This document shows positions 39,018 to 48,681 of a stretch of 64,000 nt of DNA, one piece after another. The position numbers and the translations under genes are program-made. Location of the stretch: positions 62,001-126,000 of the forward strand of contig NZ_JALM01000034.1 in the NCBI RefSeq assembly GCF_000737195.2, given 5' to 3'. Position 1 is the stretch's first letter, and each line of letters begins with the position of its first letter. The notes beneath the pieces are model-generated. The model worked only from the letters and a program-made list of their open reading frames with translations. It had not been told where the DNA came from and ran no database searches. This DNA is from Sciscionella sediminilitoris (GTDB taxonomy: Bacteria > Actinomycetota > Actinomycetes > Mycobacteriales > Pseudonocardiaceae).

Positions 39018-41006
39018 TTGACCTCACTCCAGTCCGGCAGCATGGAGCCTGCCGATCGAGCCGATGCAGCAGAGGCCGATCTGATCTGGCGTCCCGATCC
39101 GGTGGATCTGGCTCGCTGTCGTGCCGAGCATTTCCGTCTCGCCGCCGGTGCGCCTGATCTCGCAGCGCTGCGCGCCATCACGCGGGATGATCCAGCCTCG
39201 TTCTGGACCTCGGTGGACAGCTGGCTCGCCTTTTCCTGGCAGCGCAGGCCGGATACCGTCGTCGATCAACTGGAGGTCCCACATCGGACGCGGTGGTTTC
39301 CCGGCGGTCGATTCAATCTGGCCGACAATGCCGTGCGCCGCTGGATTCGGGCCGGTCGCGGTGCGGAACTGGCGTTGGTGTCCGAGGACGAATCCGGGCA
39401 GCGGGCGAGCTTGACGTTCACCGAACTGTCCGGCCTCGTCGACCGGGTGGCGCGTGGCCTGCGTGCGGTTGGCGTCGAGCCCGGCGACAGGGTGGGCATG
39501 CAGCTCGGTATGACGGTCGAGGCTGTTGCGGTCCAGCTGGGATGCGCGTTGATCGGTGCGGTTCTGGTGCCGGTGTTCTCCGGCTTCGGTTCCGGTGCGG
39601 TCGCCGAACGGCTGCGGCTTTCGGGAGCGATCGTGCATGTCGTGGCGGATACGAGCGTCCGGCGTGGCCGGTCGACGGATCTGCGAGCCCAGATCGCGGA
39701 GACGCTTGCGGCAGCGCCTCAGGTGCACACCACCATCGTTGTCGGAGAGCAGGACGCGACACCCGCCTCCCGGCTTCGGGGCGAGCTGAGCTGGCGGGAA
39801 TTGCTCGGCCCCGAGGAGGCGGAGCCGGTCGAGGCCGCCGAACTGCCCAGCGAGCATCCGCTGATGATCGCCTACACCTCGGGAACAACGGGAGCACCGA
39901 AAGGGGTCGTGCTCAGCCAGAGCGGTTTCGCGGTGAAGGCCGGGTTCGATGCCGCGTTCTGTTTCGATGTGGGCCCAGGCGATATCGCTTGTTGGATCAC
40001 CGATCCGGGCTGGATCATGTGTCCGATCACGACACTCGGTGGTTTGCTTGCCGGGAGCGCGGTTGCCGTGTACTCGGGTTCGGTCGATCATCCCGATCCC
40101 GGACGGCTGTGGCGGACGGTGCGGGGACTCGGCATCACCATGCTGGGGATCTCGCCGACTCTCGTGCGCACCCTTGCCGCTGCTGATCCGGATATGGCGG
40201 CTCCGGATCTCGGTGTGCTGCGGGTGTTCGCTTCCAGTGGCGAGCCGTGGACGCCGGATGCCTACGCTTGGTTGTTCGACACGATCGGTCGCCGCGAAGT
40301 GCCGATCATCAATTATTCGGGTGGCACCGAGGTTTCCGGTGCGATCTTGTCCAACACGGTGGCACAGCCGATCCATCCCTGTGGGTTCGCCGGTCCGGTG
40401 CCTGGCATGGCCGCGGAGATCCTCGATGAGGACGGAAATCCGGTCGGTGAGGGAACCGGGGAATTGGTGCTGCGTGTTCCTTCGCCCGGGATGCCGACGA
40501 CCTTCTGGGGAGAGCCCGAACGTTACCGGCGCACGTACTGGGACCGATGGCCGGGCATGTGGGTGCACGGTGATTCGGTCGAGATCACGGGGACCGAACC
40601 GGTCTGGTACATCCGCGGACGCAGCGACGACACCCTGAAGGTAGCGGGGAAGCGCCTCGGTCCGGCAGAGGTGGAAGGCATCGCCAACAGCCTGGAGGAG
40701 GTCCTCGAATCGGCTGCGGTCGGGATCCCGGACGAGGTGAAAGGTGAGGCGATCGCGGTGTTTCTCCGGCTCGCACCCGACACCGTGGAGGAGTCCGTTC
40801 GCCTGGCGGTGCGAGAACGAATCGTTGCCGGCCTCGGTAAGCCTCTCAAACCCAAAGTGGTCCTCGTTGTCGACGAGCTGCCCCGTACGCGCAGTGGGAA
40901 GATCATGCGGCGCGTCGTGCGTGCCGTCTATCTCGGGCACGACGTCGCCAATGTGTCCGCGCTGGAGAACGCCGATGCCATCGAGGCGATTCGGGCGGCA
41001 CGATGA
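39018..41006 (+). CDS. Acyl-CoA synthetase (acetyl/acetoacetyl-CoA synthetase-like)
   Basis: 662 residues if started at TTG 39018, which has GGAGG six bases upstream; ATG 39042 lacks such a site. It activates a carboxylic acid to its CoA thioester through an acyl-adenylate. Motifs: AMP-binding YTSGTTGAPKG (about 284-294), NYSGGTEVSG, GRSDDTLKVAGKRLGPAEVE, and the C-terminal lysine in RTRSGKIMRR. The N-terminal FPGGRFNLADNAV segment is of the acetyl/acetoacetyl-CoA synthetase type. Its stop overlaps the next start (ATGA). Substrate unknown; the operon suggests an imported organic acid. Confidence 0.9.
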   Translation: MTSLQSGSMEPADRADAAEADLIWRPDPVDLARCRAEHFRLAAGAPDLAALRAITRDDPASFWTSVDSWLAFSWQRRPDTVVDQLEVPHRTRWFPGGRFNLADNAVRRWIRAGRGAELALVSEDESGQRASLTFTELSGLVDRVARGLRAVGVEPGDRVGMQLGMTVEAVAVQLGCALIGAVLVPVFSGFGSGAVAERLRLSGAIVHVVADTSVRRGRSTDLRAQIAETLAAAPQVHTTIVVGEQDATPASRLRGELSWRELLGPEEAEPVEAAELPSEHPLMIAYTSGTTGAPKGVVLSQSGFAVKAGFDAAFCFDVGPGDIACWITDPGWIMCPITTLGGLLAGSAVAVYSGSVDHPDPGRLWRTVRGLGITMLGISPTLVRTLAAADPDMAAPDLGVLRVFASSGEPWTPDAYAWLFDTIGRREVPIINYSGGTEVSGAILSNTVAQPIHPCGFAGPVPGMAAEILDEDGNPVGEGTGELVLRVPSPGMPTTFWGEPERYRRTYWDRWPGMWVHGDSVEITGTEPVWYIRGRSDDTLKVAGKRLGPAEVEGIANSLEEVLESAAVGIPDEVKGEAIAVFLRLAPDTVEESVRLAVRERIVAGLGKPLKPKVVLVVDELPRTRSGKIMRRVVRAVYLGHDVANVSALENADAIEAIRAAR

Positions 41007-42163
41007 TCAAGACGGATCCTTGCGTTATCACCGGTGTCGCCGAGATCGCTCCACGCCGCACGACTCCTGGCCAGACCACTCTTGGCCTGATCGGACGGCT
41101 GGCCGCCGCCACGGTGGCCGATGCCGGGCTCGAACCCGCGGACGTCGACGGTCTGCTGGTGGGACCTCAGGTCGGCGAGACACCGCAACATGTTCCGGCG
41201 ACCGTTGCCGAGTATCTCGGGCTGACGCCGCGCTACGGCGACGTGGTCGACCTGGGCGGTGCGAGTGGACCGGGCATGATCTGGCGTGCCGCGGCCGCGA
41301 TCCAGGCCGGTATGTGCGACACCGTGCTCTGCGTACTCGCCAACACACGTGACCCGGACAATGTCCCTCGATCGCCGAATCGCAACCCGATCCGTGAGTT
41401 CGAGGTTCCGTACGGGGCAAGCGGCGCGAACCAGGCGTATGCCATGGCAGCGGCCCGGCACATGGCCGATTTCGGTACGACGGCGAGACAACTGGCGTCC
41501 ATTCCGGTGTTCGAACGGCGAAACGCCAGTCTCAACCCGGATGCCGTGTTCCACGGTAAAAGCATCGATGTCGAGGATGTGCTGGCATCGCCGATGATCG
41601 CCTGGCCGCTGCACCAGCTCGAGGTCGTCATGCCGTGCGGTGGTGGCGCCGCCGCCCTGGTCCAACGGGCGAGCTCGGTGGGCGGCGGTGCACACCGGTC
41701 GGTCGCGCTGCTCGGGGCGGGGGAGAAGCTGACCCACCGTGCCTTGAGCCAGGCGCCGGATCTGACCACGACACCGCTGGCTGCCGCGGTCGAGTCCGCC
41801 TATGCCGGAGCCGGCGTGCGGGCCACCGATATCGATGTGTTCTCCCTCTATGACTGCTATTCGATCATGTTGGCCCTGACGCTCGAGGACGCCGGGCTTT
41901 GCCGTAAAGGTGACGTCGGGCCATGGCTGGCCGATCAGGACTTCTCCGCCGGTGGGAATCTTCCGGTCAATCCGCACGGTGGGCAACTCGCCTGTGGTCA
42001 GGCCGATCTGGCCGGCGGAATGTGCCACCTCGTCGAGGCCGTCCTACAACTCCGTGGTGCGGCCGATGCCAGGCAGGTGCCCGATGCCGAACTGGCGCTG
42101 GTCACCGGAAACGGTGCCACGCTCGGCGAGGAGGTCGCTGTCGTGCTGGGGAGTGTCGAATGA
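41003..42163 (+). CDS. SCP-x-like thiolase (lipid-transfer type)
   Basis: A 386-residue thiolase-fold protein of the SCP-x/lipid-transfer type. Family marks are DVDGLLVGPQ, VFSLYDCYSI (about 278-287) and the HGG motif in NPHGGQLACGQ (about 313-323). The first nucleophile region reads DLGGASGPGM, with no cysteine where ordinary thiolases have NxCxS. Relatives without that cysteine often work with a DUF35 OB-fold partner in aldol-type or thiolase reactions. Such a partner follows at 43422, beyond a decayed insertion element. ATGA overlap with the synthetase places it in one operon. Confidence 0.88.
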   Translation: MIKTDPCVITGVAEIAPRRTTPGQTTLGLIGRLAAATVADAGLEPADVDGLLVGPQVGETPQHVPATVAEYLGLTPRYGDVVDLGGASGPGMIWRAAAAIQAGMCDTVLCVLANTRDPDNVPRSPNRNPIREFEVPYGASGANQAYAMAAARHMADFGTTARQLASIPVFERRNASLNPDAVFHGKSIDVEDVLASPMIAWPLHQLEVVMPCGGGAAALVQRASSVGGGAHRSVALLGAGEKLTHRALSQAPDLTTTPLAAAVESAYAGAGVRATDIDVFSLYDCYSIMLALTLEDAGLCRKGDVGPWLADQDFSAGGNLPVNPHGGQLACGQADLAGGMCHLVEAVLQLRGAADARQVPDAELALVTGNGATLGEEVAVVLGSVE

Positions 42164-42214
42164 CTTCCCTGGGTCAACCGGTATGCGGCATGGGCGTGTT
42201 CGGGCGGTTCGTGG

Positions 42215-43317
42215 CGGATGGGGCCGTAGCGGGTTTGGCTGGTTCAGCATGCGCAGATGATGCGTATTCAGGCGCGGCCGAAGGGGCGGACGGCGTGGGG
42301 ATGTCGTTGACCGCGTTGGCGTGCGGCGGTGTAGCGCCGGCTGGTGGTGGCGTGCCGGAAGGCCACGGTGTGGGTTCTGCCGGATGCGCGGCTCACGGCT
42401 GCTGTGCCGGTCTCGGTGGCGAGTTGCTCGAAGCTGGTGGCGCGTTCGAGGACCGGGCCGACTTCACCGATGATCTCGGCCAGGTTCAGCAGTCCGACGC
42501 GAGGCACGACGGTCAGCAGCGGTGTGTAGGGATGCCGTGCGACGGTTTCGGCGATCGCGGCGGCCACCTGGTTGATACCGGCCCGGATCGAGTGCACCAA
42601 AGCGATCTGGGGGCGGAGGAGTCCGGTGATGACCGGCCGGCCCGGGCGGCTGGCGGTCACCGGAGCCAAGCTCAGACGGGTCAGCAGCTCGGTGCCACTA
42701 CGTCGGCCGCCGTAGCGGTGGCGTCGGCAGAATGCCTCGGTTTCGGCTGGGGCGAGGGTGACGGCGCTCTCGGGGTTGGGATAGCGATCCAGGAATGTCA
42801 GGGCAATGCCGGAATGGGACTTGGTGAGGATCGTCTTACCGCCGGGCCGGTGGGTGTCCAGCATCGCGGCCAGTTCGCCCGAGTTGCCTGGGCCGGCCTT
42901 CGCGCTTGCAACACCCCGGCTGAGCCGGGCAGCGCGAAAAGCGTTGGGGTGCACGGGAACGACTCGATTCCTCGCGGGCAACAGCCGATCCACGACCAAG
43001 CCACACGTGGTTTCGGTCTTCACCGGCAGCTCGGCGGGGTGGCCGTGACGAACCAGTCGTGTCAACGCCGGGACAATGCCAACCTCGGTATGTGCCACAG
43101 CGAAGCGGTCGATCTTGCCACCGGCAGCATCGATCAGCGTCCCGTCGTGAGTAGTGGTGCCCCAGTACGAGCCGGCGAATGCGAACGCCCTGCTCCTTCG
43201 ACGTCGGTCAACTACCTCGTCGGAAGCGAGGACGACTGCTGGAAGCTCATTGATCGGCCCGCTACGGGGCATGTCCGTGATGCCGGTCGTAGGACCTGGG
43301 CCCGATGGAACTGGCAA
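42215..43317 (-). pseudogene. Decayed IS110-family transposase
   Basis: A minus-strand open stretch (42268-43317) matches, in order, IS110-type transposase segments: THDGTLIDAAGG, AVAHTEVGIVPAL, ETTCGLVVDRLL, VVPVHPNAFRAAR, then SGIALTFLDRYP, FCRRH, and the transposase_20 region VVPRVGLLNLAEIIGEVGPVLERA with AVSRASGRTHTVAFR. From memory of relatives, about 45 residues are missing after the second acidic site (PGN where PGD is expected), and about 25 more are gone before QRGQRHPHAV. Further matching C-terminal residues (IRIICAC) continue past the stop to about 42215. It cannot be active. It sits antisense inside the acyl-CoA operon, between the thiolase and its OB-fold partner. I could not define terminal repeats. 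Confidence 0.8.
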
Positions 43318-43421
43318 AGCTCGTGCCGACCATCACGTGGCACGCGAAGCAGGCCGTGCACCAACCGGACGCGAGCGGCGACAGCCCCGAACCATAGGGC
43401 TGCGAAGGGAATGGTGGACCA

Positions 43422-43838
43422 ATGAGCGAGACACCACGTCCTGGCCGCCTGAGCACACCGGCGACCGCGCCATACTGGCAGGCCGCGGCCAGGGGGCGAT
43501 TGCTGCTTCAGCAGTGCCTCCACTGTGGACATACGCAGCTGTATCCGCGAACGCTTTGTGTTCGCTGTTGGTCGGAAGACCTCGGTTGGCAGGAATCGGC
43601 GGGCGAGGGAGCGGTCAAGACCTTCACCGTGATCGAGGTGCCAGGGCACCCGGCTTGGCGCGCGGAGGTTCCTTATGCCATCGCGCTCGTCGAGTTGGAC
43701 GAAGGACCTTGTCTGCTGGCGGGCATTCTCGGTCCCGACCCTTACGACGTCGCGGTCGGGCTTCGAGTGCGGTTCGTCGCCGATTCCGGGGGCGATCCGG
43801 CTGGGCCGATCCCGTTCTTCGTCCGGGATGGGTCGTGA
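43422..43838 (+). CDS. DUF35 OB-fold acyl-CoA-associated protein with zinc ribbon
   Basis: A 138-residue protein: N-terminal helix, rubredoxin-like zinc ribbon with C32/C35 and C46/C49 (CLHCGHTQLYPRTLCVRC), then an OB-fold with the family phrase GEGAVKTFTVIEVPGHPAW and PYAIALVELDEGP. DUF35 proteins bind CoA thioesters and partner thiolase-fold enzymes. The likely partner is the SCP-x-like thiolase 1.3 kb upstream, now separated by IS110 debris. Its stop overlaps the GTG start of the MFS gene. Confidence 0.9.
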   Translation: MSETPRPGRLSTPATAPYWQAAARGRLLLQQCLHCGHTQLYPRTLCVRCWSEDLGWQESAGEGAVKTFTVIEVPGHPAWRAEVPYAIALVELDEGPCLLAGILGPDPYDVAVGLRVRFVADSGGDPAGPIPFFVRDGS

Positions 43839-45034
43839 GTTCGCGAGTGCAACGGTGGGCTATCGCGCTGGTTCAGGTGCTCGGGCTCGCCGTTTGGTTC
43901 TCGGTATCGGCCGTCGTGCCCAGCCTTCGTGCGGATTGGGGGATCTCCAGTGCGTCTGCGGTGTGGCTGACCGGGGCTGTCCAATTGGGATTCGTCGCGG
44001 GCGCGCTGTGCTCCACCGCACTGAACCTGCCGGACCGCCTGCGACCGCATTTGCTGTTGGCCGCCAGCGCGGCACTCGCGGCTCTCTGCACGTTCGTACT
44101 TGCCTGGTCCGTCGACGGCATGGTCTGGGCGCTGCCCTTGCGCTTCCTCACCGGTGTCTTCCTCGCCGGTGTCTACCCGGTGGGTATCAAGTTGATGGCT
44201 TCCTGGTCGGGTCAGGCGGGTCGGGGACGGGCGCTGGGTGTGTTCATCGGCGCGCTGACTCTGGGGTCCACCTTGCCCCACCTCATCGACGGACTCGCCA
44301 GCCTGCCGTGGCGAACTGTACTGGAAGCCGCGGCGGCGGTCGGATTGCTCGGTGCCGTCGTCGCGGTGGCAGTTGTCCGGCCGGGGCCGTATCTGTCGGC
44401 CGCGGGAGCGGTCCGCAACGCCGGGTACGCAGTGAGGATGTTCCGCGAACGCGGGCCGCGGCTGGCGAACTTCGGCTATTTCGGCCACATGTGGGAGTTG
44501 TACGCACTGTGGACGTGGATCCCCAGCTTTCTGCTCGCCACGCCTGCGGCAGCGAGGTTCTCCGTCTCGACCGAGATCGTCGTGTTCGCCACCATGGGCA
44601 TCGCCGGTTTCCTCGGCTGTCTGCTCGGCGGCTGGGGCGCGGACCGTTACGGGCGATCACCAGCAGCGGTCGCCGCTCTGATCATCAGCGGGGCATGCTG
44701 TGTGCTCTCCCCGGTGGTGTTCACCGCGGGCCCGGTGATACTCGCGGCGTTCTGCGCGATTTGGGGAGCTGCCGTCATCGCCGACTCCGGGGTCTTCTCC
44801 ACGGCCTTGTCCGAGACCGCCGACCCGCGCTTCGTGGGTACCGCGCTCACCGCCCAGACCGCGCTCGGTTTCGCGCTGACGGTGGTCAGTATCCAGCTGG
44901 TGCCGCTGCTCGTCGGTCTGACCGGCTGGCGCTTCGCATTCCTCTTACTGATTCCTGGTCCGGTGCTCGGGGCGTTCGCGATGCGGGCCCTCGGAGCATC
45001 GACCGCAACCACACAACCGAAGGAGCCCGCATGA
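43835..45034 (+). CDS. MFS transporter
   Basis: A 399-residue major facilitator with about 12 hydrophobic segments. It has the loop 2-3 and loop 8-9 type motifs FLTGVFLAGVYPVGIKL and LLGGWGADRYGRSP. It resembles cyanate/nitrate- or sugar-acid-type MFS carriers; I cannot name the substrate. GTG 43835 overlaps the DUF35 stop (GTGA), and its stop overlaps the MaoC start (ATGA), so it is fixed in the acyl-CoA operon. It probably carries the organic acid degraded by it, or a product. Confidence 0.88.
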   Translation: MSSRVQRWAIALVQVLGLAVWFSVSAVVPSLRADWGISSASAVWLTGAVQLGFVAGALCSTALNLPDRLRPHLLLAASAALAALCTFVLAWSVDGMVWALPLRFLTGVFLAGVYPVGIKLMASWSGQAGRGRALGVFIGALTLGSTLPHLIDGLASLPWRTVLEAAAAVGLLGAVVAVAVVRPGPYLSAAGAVRNAGYAVRMFRERGPRLANFGYFGHMWELYALWTWIPSFLLATPAAARFSVSTEIVVFATMGIAGFLGCLLGGWGADRYGRSPAAVAALIISGACCVLSPVVFTAGPVILAAFCAIWGAAVIADSGVFSTALSETADPRFVGTALTAQTALGFALTVVSIQLVPLLVGLTGWRFAFLLLIPGPVLGAFAMRALGASTATTQPKEPA

Positions 45035-45486
45035 CCGTCACCGAAACCTGGCCGCTCGGGATGCCCGAGGTGGGCGCGAGCGGGGAACTGACCCGCACCA
45101 TCGGTCCCCAGGACATCACGCTGTTCACCGAGATCTCCGGCGACCGTAACCCTCTGCATTACGACGAGCAGGCGGCAAAGGCATCACGGTTCGGGGAGAT
45201 CGTCGTCCAAGGCGGCATCACCAGCGCCATCCTCAACGCCGTCGTTGCCGAGAAGCTGCCTGGCCCCGGCACCGTTTTCCTGAACGTGTCCTGGAACTTC
45301 AAGGCACCGACCCGCCCCGGTGACACCATCACCGGCCGAGTCGAGGTCACCGATGTCCGCGCGGACAAGCCGATCACGAAGCTCAACTGCAGCGTTACCC
45401 GCGAGGACGGGACCGTCGCCCTCGAGGGCACCGCCGTGTGCTTCACCATGGCGATGGGTGACTGGCAGGGAGCGACAAATGGCTGA
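45031..45486 (+). CDS. MaoC-like (R)-specific enoyl-CoA hydratase
   Basis: A 151-residue hot-dog-fold hydratase. The hydratase-2 motif is intact: D38 and H43 in SGDRNPLHYDEQAA, followed by FGEIVVQGGI. It adds water to trans-2-enoyl-CoA to give (R)-3-hydroxyacyl-CoA. The length is normal for bacterial single-domain members. ATG 45031 overlaps the MFS stop, and its 3' end overlaps the thiolase start by eight bases. A hydration step fits a beta-oxidation-like route, though no dehydrogenase is present in this operon. Confidence 0.92.
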   Translation: MTVTETWPLGMPEVGASGELTRTIGPQDITLFTEISGDRNPLHYDEQAAKASRFGEIVVQGGITSAILNAVVAEKLPGPGTVFLNVSWNFKAPTRPGDTITGRVEVTDVRADKPITKLNCSVTREDGTVALEGTAVCFTMAMGDWQGATNG

Positions 45487-46624
45487 TCGCATCCCGGTAC
45501 TGCTGTCCGCAGCCCGGACACCGATCGGCCGATTCGGCGGTGCGCTGCGTGGCGAGGACGCGGTGGACCTCGGCGCCCATGCCGTGCGTGCCGCGGTGAG
45601 CCGTGCCGGGTTTCCGTCACCCGATCACATCCTGATGGGCAACGTGGTGCAGGCCGGTAACGGTCAGAATCCGGCCCGAGTCGCCGCGAGCCGCGGCGGG
45701 ATCGCCACCACGGTCCCCGGGATCACGCTCAACAACGTGTGCCTTGCCTCCATGACGGCGGCGGGTATGGCGGCCTCGATGATCCGCTCAGGTGAAACGG
45801 AAACGGTTGTCGTGGGCGGGTTCGAATCGATGAGCCGTGCGCCGCATGGGATCCGGCTCCGTGGCGCGGCGAGAGTCGGTGATGCGACAACGGTGGATCT
45901 CCTCGTGAATGACGGACTGTGGTGCTCACTCAGCGACCAGGGCATGGGCCCGATGTCCGATGCCGCCACCGCCGAGCTCGGGATCTCCCGCCGTGACCAG
46001 GACCTGTTCGCGCTGGACAGTCACCGTCGCGCCGCCAACGCCGTGCACCGGCTCGGCGAGGAAATAGCCGTTGTCCCCGGCCTCACCTGCGACGAAGGCG
46101 TCCGGGAGGATACGACCGTGGAACGGCTCTCCACGCTGCATCCGGCATTCACCCCGGACGGGACACTGACCGCCGGTAACTCCTCGCAGATGTCCGATGC
46201 CGGTACGGCAGGCGTCGTGACGACCGCCCGGCACGCGAGTGGGCTGGGAATTGAGCCACTTGCCGAGATCCGCGGGTATGTCTCCGTCACGGGACCCGAT
46301 CCGACGCTGCATCTCAAACCTGCAAACGCGGCACGTGAACTTCTTCGACAGCACGGTATGGCGCCGGCGGACGTGGATCTCTGGGAGATCAACGAAGCCT
46401 TCGCGGCCGTCGTTCTGGCTACGGCGCGCGAGCTTGGCCTCGATCTCGACCGGGTCAATGTCAATGGCGGCGCCGTCGCGATCGGGCACCCGCTCGGCGC
46501 CTCTGGGCTGCGCCTCGTCATGAGCCTTGCCTACGAAATGCGGCGACGTGGAGCTGAAACCGGTGTCGCCGCGATCTGCGGAGGTGGAGGCCAGGGCGGC
46601 GCGCTCTTGCTGCGGCGCCGCTGA
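45479..46624 (+). CDS. Acetyl-CoA acetyltransferase (thiolase)
   Basis: A 381-residue thiolase with complete active site: nucleophile C88 (NNVCLASM), NEAF, H337 (GHPLGASG) and C367 (CGGGGQGG). It cleaves 3-ketoacyl-CoA with CoA, or condenses two acetyl-CoA. The start ATG 45479 lies inside the end of the MaoC gene. Ordinary thiolases are about 390 residues, so this one is complete. It contrasts with the cysteine-less SCP-x-like thiolase upstream and likely does the final carbon-carbon cleavage of the pathway. Confidence 0.94.
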   Translation: MADRIPVLLSAARTPIGRFGGALRGEDAVDLGAHAVRAAVSRAGFPSPDHILMGNVVQAGNGQNPARVAASRGGIATTVPGITLNNVCLASMTAAGMAASMIRSGETETVVVGGFESMSRAPHGIRLRGAARVGDATTVDLLVNDGLWCSLSDQGMGPMSDAATAELGISRRDQDLFALDSHRRAANAVHRLGEEIAVVPGLTCDEGVREDTTVERLSTLHPAFTPDGTLTAGNSSQMSDAGTAGVVTTARHASGLGIEPLAEIRGYVSVTGPDPTLHLKPANAARELLRQHGMAPADVDLWEINEAFAAVVLATARELGLDLDRVNVNGGAVAIGHPLGASGLRLVMSLAYEMRRRGAETGVAAICGGGGQGGALLLRRR

Positions 46625-46670
46625 TCCGCCTGCTCGACAGCTCTCGTTGTCCGAAACAAGGAGGTCTCGG

Positions 46671-48026
46671 ATGTCGAATAATGCTCCCGCAAAACACAAT
46701 GTGTCCGATTCTCGAATGGCCCGCCGAGCCATGCTGGCCTCGGCGGTCGGTAGCGCAATCGAGTGGTACGATTTTTATGTCTACGGCCTGTCGGCCGCAT
46801 TGATCTTCAATCATCTGTTCTTTCCGAGCAGCAATGCGTACTCGGGAACACTTCTTGCCCTTTCAACGTTTTTCGCTGGGTTTCTGACCCGCCCACTGGG
46901 TGCGATGTTCTTCGGTCATTTCGGGGACCGGCTCGGTCGCCGAACCGTTCTTCTGGCCACTACGCTGATGATGGGGCTGGGCACCTTCTTCGTCGGACTC
47001 GCACCGACTCACGCGGTGGCAGGGATGTGGGGCGCGGTCATCCTGGTCGCCTTACGGGTGGTGCAGGGAATCGGCGTCGGCGGGGACTGGGGTGGATCCG
47101 TTCTCATGGCGACCGAGTGGAATTCAGCGGATGGCAAACGCGGATTTCTCGGAAGTCTGCCACAGTTCGGCAGTCCGCTTGGATTGATCACCGCGACCAT
47201 CGTGACCGAAGCTAGCAACCGCCTGTTCACCAGCGACAGCTACGAGAGCATCGGCTGGCGCATCCCGTTCCTGTTCAGCCTGCTCCTCACCGCGCTCACC
47301 CTGTTCCTGCGGCTGCGGGTCCGGGAGACGACCTCGTTCGCCGAGGCCAAGCAGACCGGTTCGCTGCGCCGAGCTCCCGTGGCTTACCTGATCCGGCACC
47401 ATTGGCGCACCGTCATCAAGACGACGCTCATGCGTACTGGTCAGAATACGGGCTTCTACCTGTTCACGACCTTCGTTCTCAGCTACGGTGTCACCTCGTT
47501 GCACCGAGAACGCTCCACGATGCTCGTAGCGGTATTGGTAGCCGCGATGATCTCGCTCGGGAGCACCCTTTTCTGGGGTGCATTATCCGACCGGATCGGA
47601 CGTAAACGCCTGATTCTTATCGGCATCGCGGTGATGTTCTGTTTCGCGATTCCATACTACGTGCTCATCGACAGTGAAAGCAGCGTGCTGCTCTTCGTCG
47701 GAGTTGTGTTGTCGATGATCATCCAGGACATGCAATACGGGCCGCAGGGGTCCTTCATCGCCGAGAGCTTCCCGGCCGACGTGCGCTACAGCGGGGCCTC
47801 ACTCGGATACCAGCTCACATCGATCACTTCCGGCGGCCCGGCACCGTTGATAGCCACGGCACTCGTTGCGACCTATCAGTCCTCCATCGCGATCGCGGTG
47901 TATCTCATGATCGCGTGCGGGGTCGCGTTCGTCGCTACGCTGATGCTGCCCAGTGTGGATCAACCTCCAGCGTCGAAGCCGGGATCGCGGCCCCAAGCCG
48001 TGTACAGAGCCACCGAGCGAGCCTGA
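46671..48026 (+). CDS. MHS-family metabolite:H+ symporter (MFS)
   Basis: A 451-residue carrier of the metabolite:H+ symporter family. Signatures: SAVGSAIEWYDFYVYG (about 24-39), RPLGAMFFGHFGDRLGRR, VQGIGVGGDWGGSVL, FFADVRYSGASLGYQ-like ADVRYSGASLGYQ near 365. Typical substrates are organic acids such as shikimate, alpha-ketoglutarate or benzoate-like acids. ATG 46671 has AAGGAGG eight bases upstream and lies 46 bases after the thiolase, so it is probably the last gene of the operon and imports its substrate. The gene start is somewhat AT-richer than its neighbours. Confidence 0.92.
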   Translation: MSNNAPAKHNVSDSRMARRAMLASAVGSAIEWYDFYVYGLSAALIFNHLFFPSSNAYSGTLLALSTFFAGFLTRPLGAMFFGHFGDRLGRRTVLLATTLMMGLGTFFVGLAPTHAVAGMWGAVILVALRVVQGIGVGGDWGGSVLMATEWNSADGKRGFLGSLPQFGSPLGLITATIVTEASNRLFTSDSYESIGWRIPFLFSLLLTALTLFLRLRVRETTSFAEAKQTGSLRRAPVAYLIRHHWRTVIKTTLMRTGQNTGFYLFTTFVLSYGVTSLHRERSTMLVAVLVAAMISLGSTLFWGALSDRIGRKRLILIGIAVMFCFAIPYYVLIDSESSVLLFVGVVLSMIIQDMQYGPQGSFIAESFPADVRYSGASLGYQLTSITSGGPAPLIATALVATYQSSIAIAVYLMIACGVAFVATLMLPSVDQPPASKPGSRPQAVYRATERA

Positions 48027-48153
48027 CCTGCTCCTGTGATGCGGGCCAGTGCTGTGCCCCGGCCGCCATCGTCGCCGCGGCCTGGCCCGACTCTCTCCGC
48101 AAGAACACCGGATGGGCGCCGAGATCGTCGGCGACCGGGTCGTGGCGCCGGGC

Positions 48154-48681
48154 TCAGTTGCGGCGGTTGGGCCAGCCTTCGGGCAGCTGGTCGGGGGCGA
48201 TCGAGATGATCGACTCGTCGTCCGCGCCGACGTGTTCGAACAGGGTGATCTCGGCGAACTCGGGCACGGTGTAGATCGGATAGGTCGGTCCCTGGTCGCG
48301 GTAGGCGCGCATCTGCTCGAGGTGTTCGTTCTGGAACAGGACGGTGCGTTCCCCGTGCTGTCGCACCCACTGCGGGAAGAAGATCACTCCGTGCAGGCGG
48401 CGACGTGCGGGCAGCACGTTCACCACGACCGAGGTGCCAGTGGGCTCGTTCCAGAAGACCTTGTAGTCGTCCTCACCGAGCCGGACCAAGCCGACTCCCT
48501 GGTCCTTGACCCAGCGGCCGCCGACCATACCGGAGTGGATACGGTAGTCGATGGTCGTCGCGTTCTTGACGTACATCTCGTATTGCCAGCCGTTGTCGTA
48601 GGTGTAGACGAAGCGGTGCCCGACGAGACCGGACAGGTCCTGCTCGATGGTGTCGGCGCTCAAAGCTTCCCTCCAGTTCAT
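48154..48681 (-). CDS. padC: Phenolic acid decarboxylase
   Basis: A 175-residue enzyme that converts p-coumaric, ferulic and caffeic acids to 4-vinylphenols plus CO2 without cofactor. The family sequence is very clear: [46 protein letters not shown] and [10 protein letters not shown]. The active-site set of Bacillus PadC (Y11, Y13, R41, E64) maps to Y26, Y28, R56 and E79. It diverges from a MarR-family gene with a palindromic operator at its start codon. Phenolic acid stress probably relieves repression. The neighbouring organic acid operon could serve related plant-derived substrates, but that is inference. Confidence 0.94.
   Translation of the reverse strand: MNWREALSADTIEQDLSGLVGHRFVYTYDNGWQYEMYVKNATTIDYRIHSGMVGGRWVKDQGVGLVRLGEDDYKVFWNEPTGTSVVVNVLPARRRLHGVIFFPQWVRQHGERTVLFQNEHLEQMRAYRDQGPTYPIYTVPEFAEITLFEHVGADDESIISIAPDQLPEGWPNRRN

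Noticed and set aside
43262..43412. Short open frame (MELAKLVPTITW...) just before the DUF35 gene
   Set aside because: About 30 codons, ends before the DUF35 start, no ribosome site or recognisable similarity; probably debris at the IS boundary.
42160..43425. Plus-strand open frames after the SCP-x-like thiolase, beginning at an ATGA overlap
   Set aside because: The products show no family features, and the minus strand of the same stretch carries clear IS110 transposase segments.
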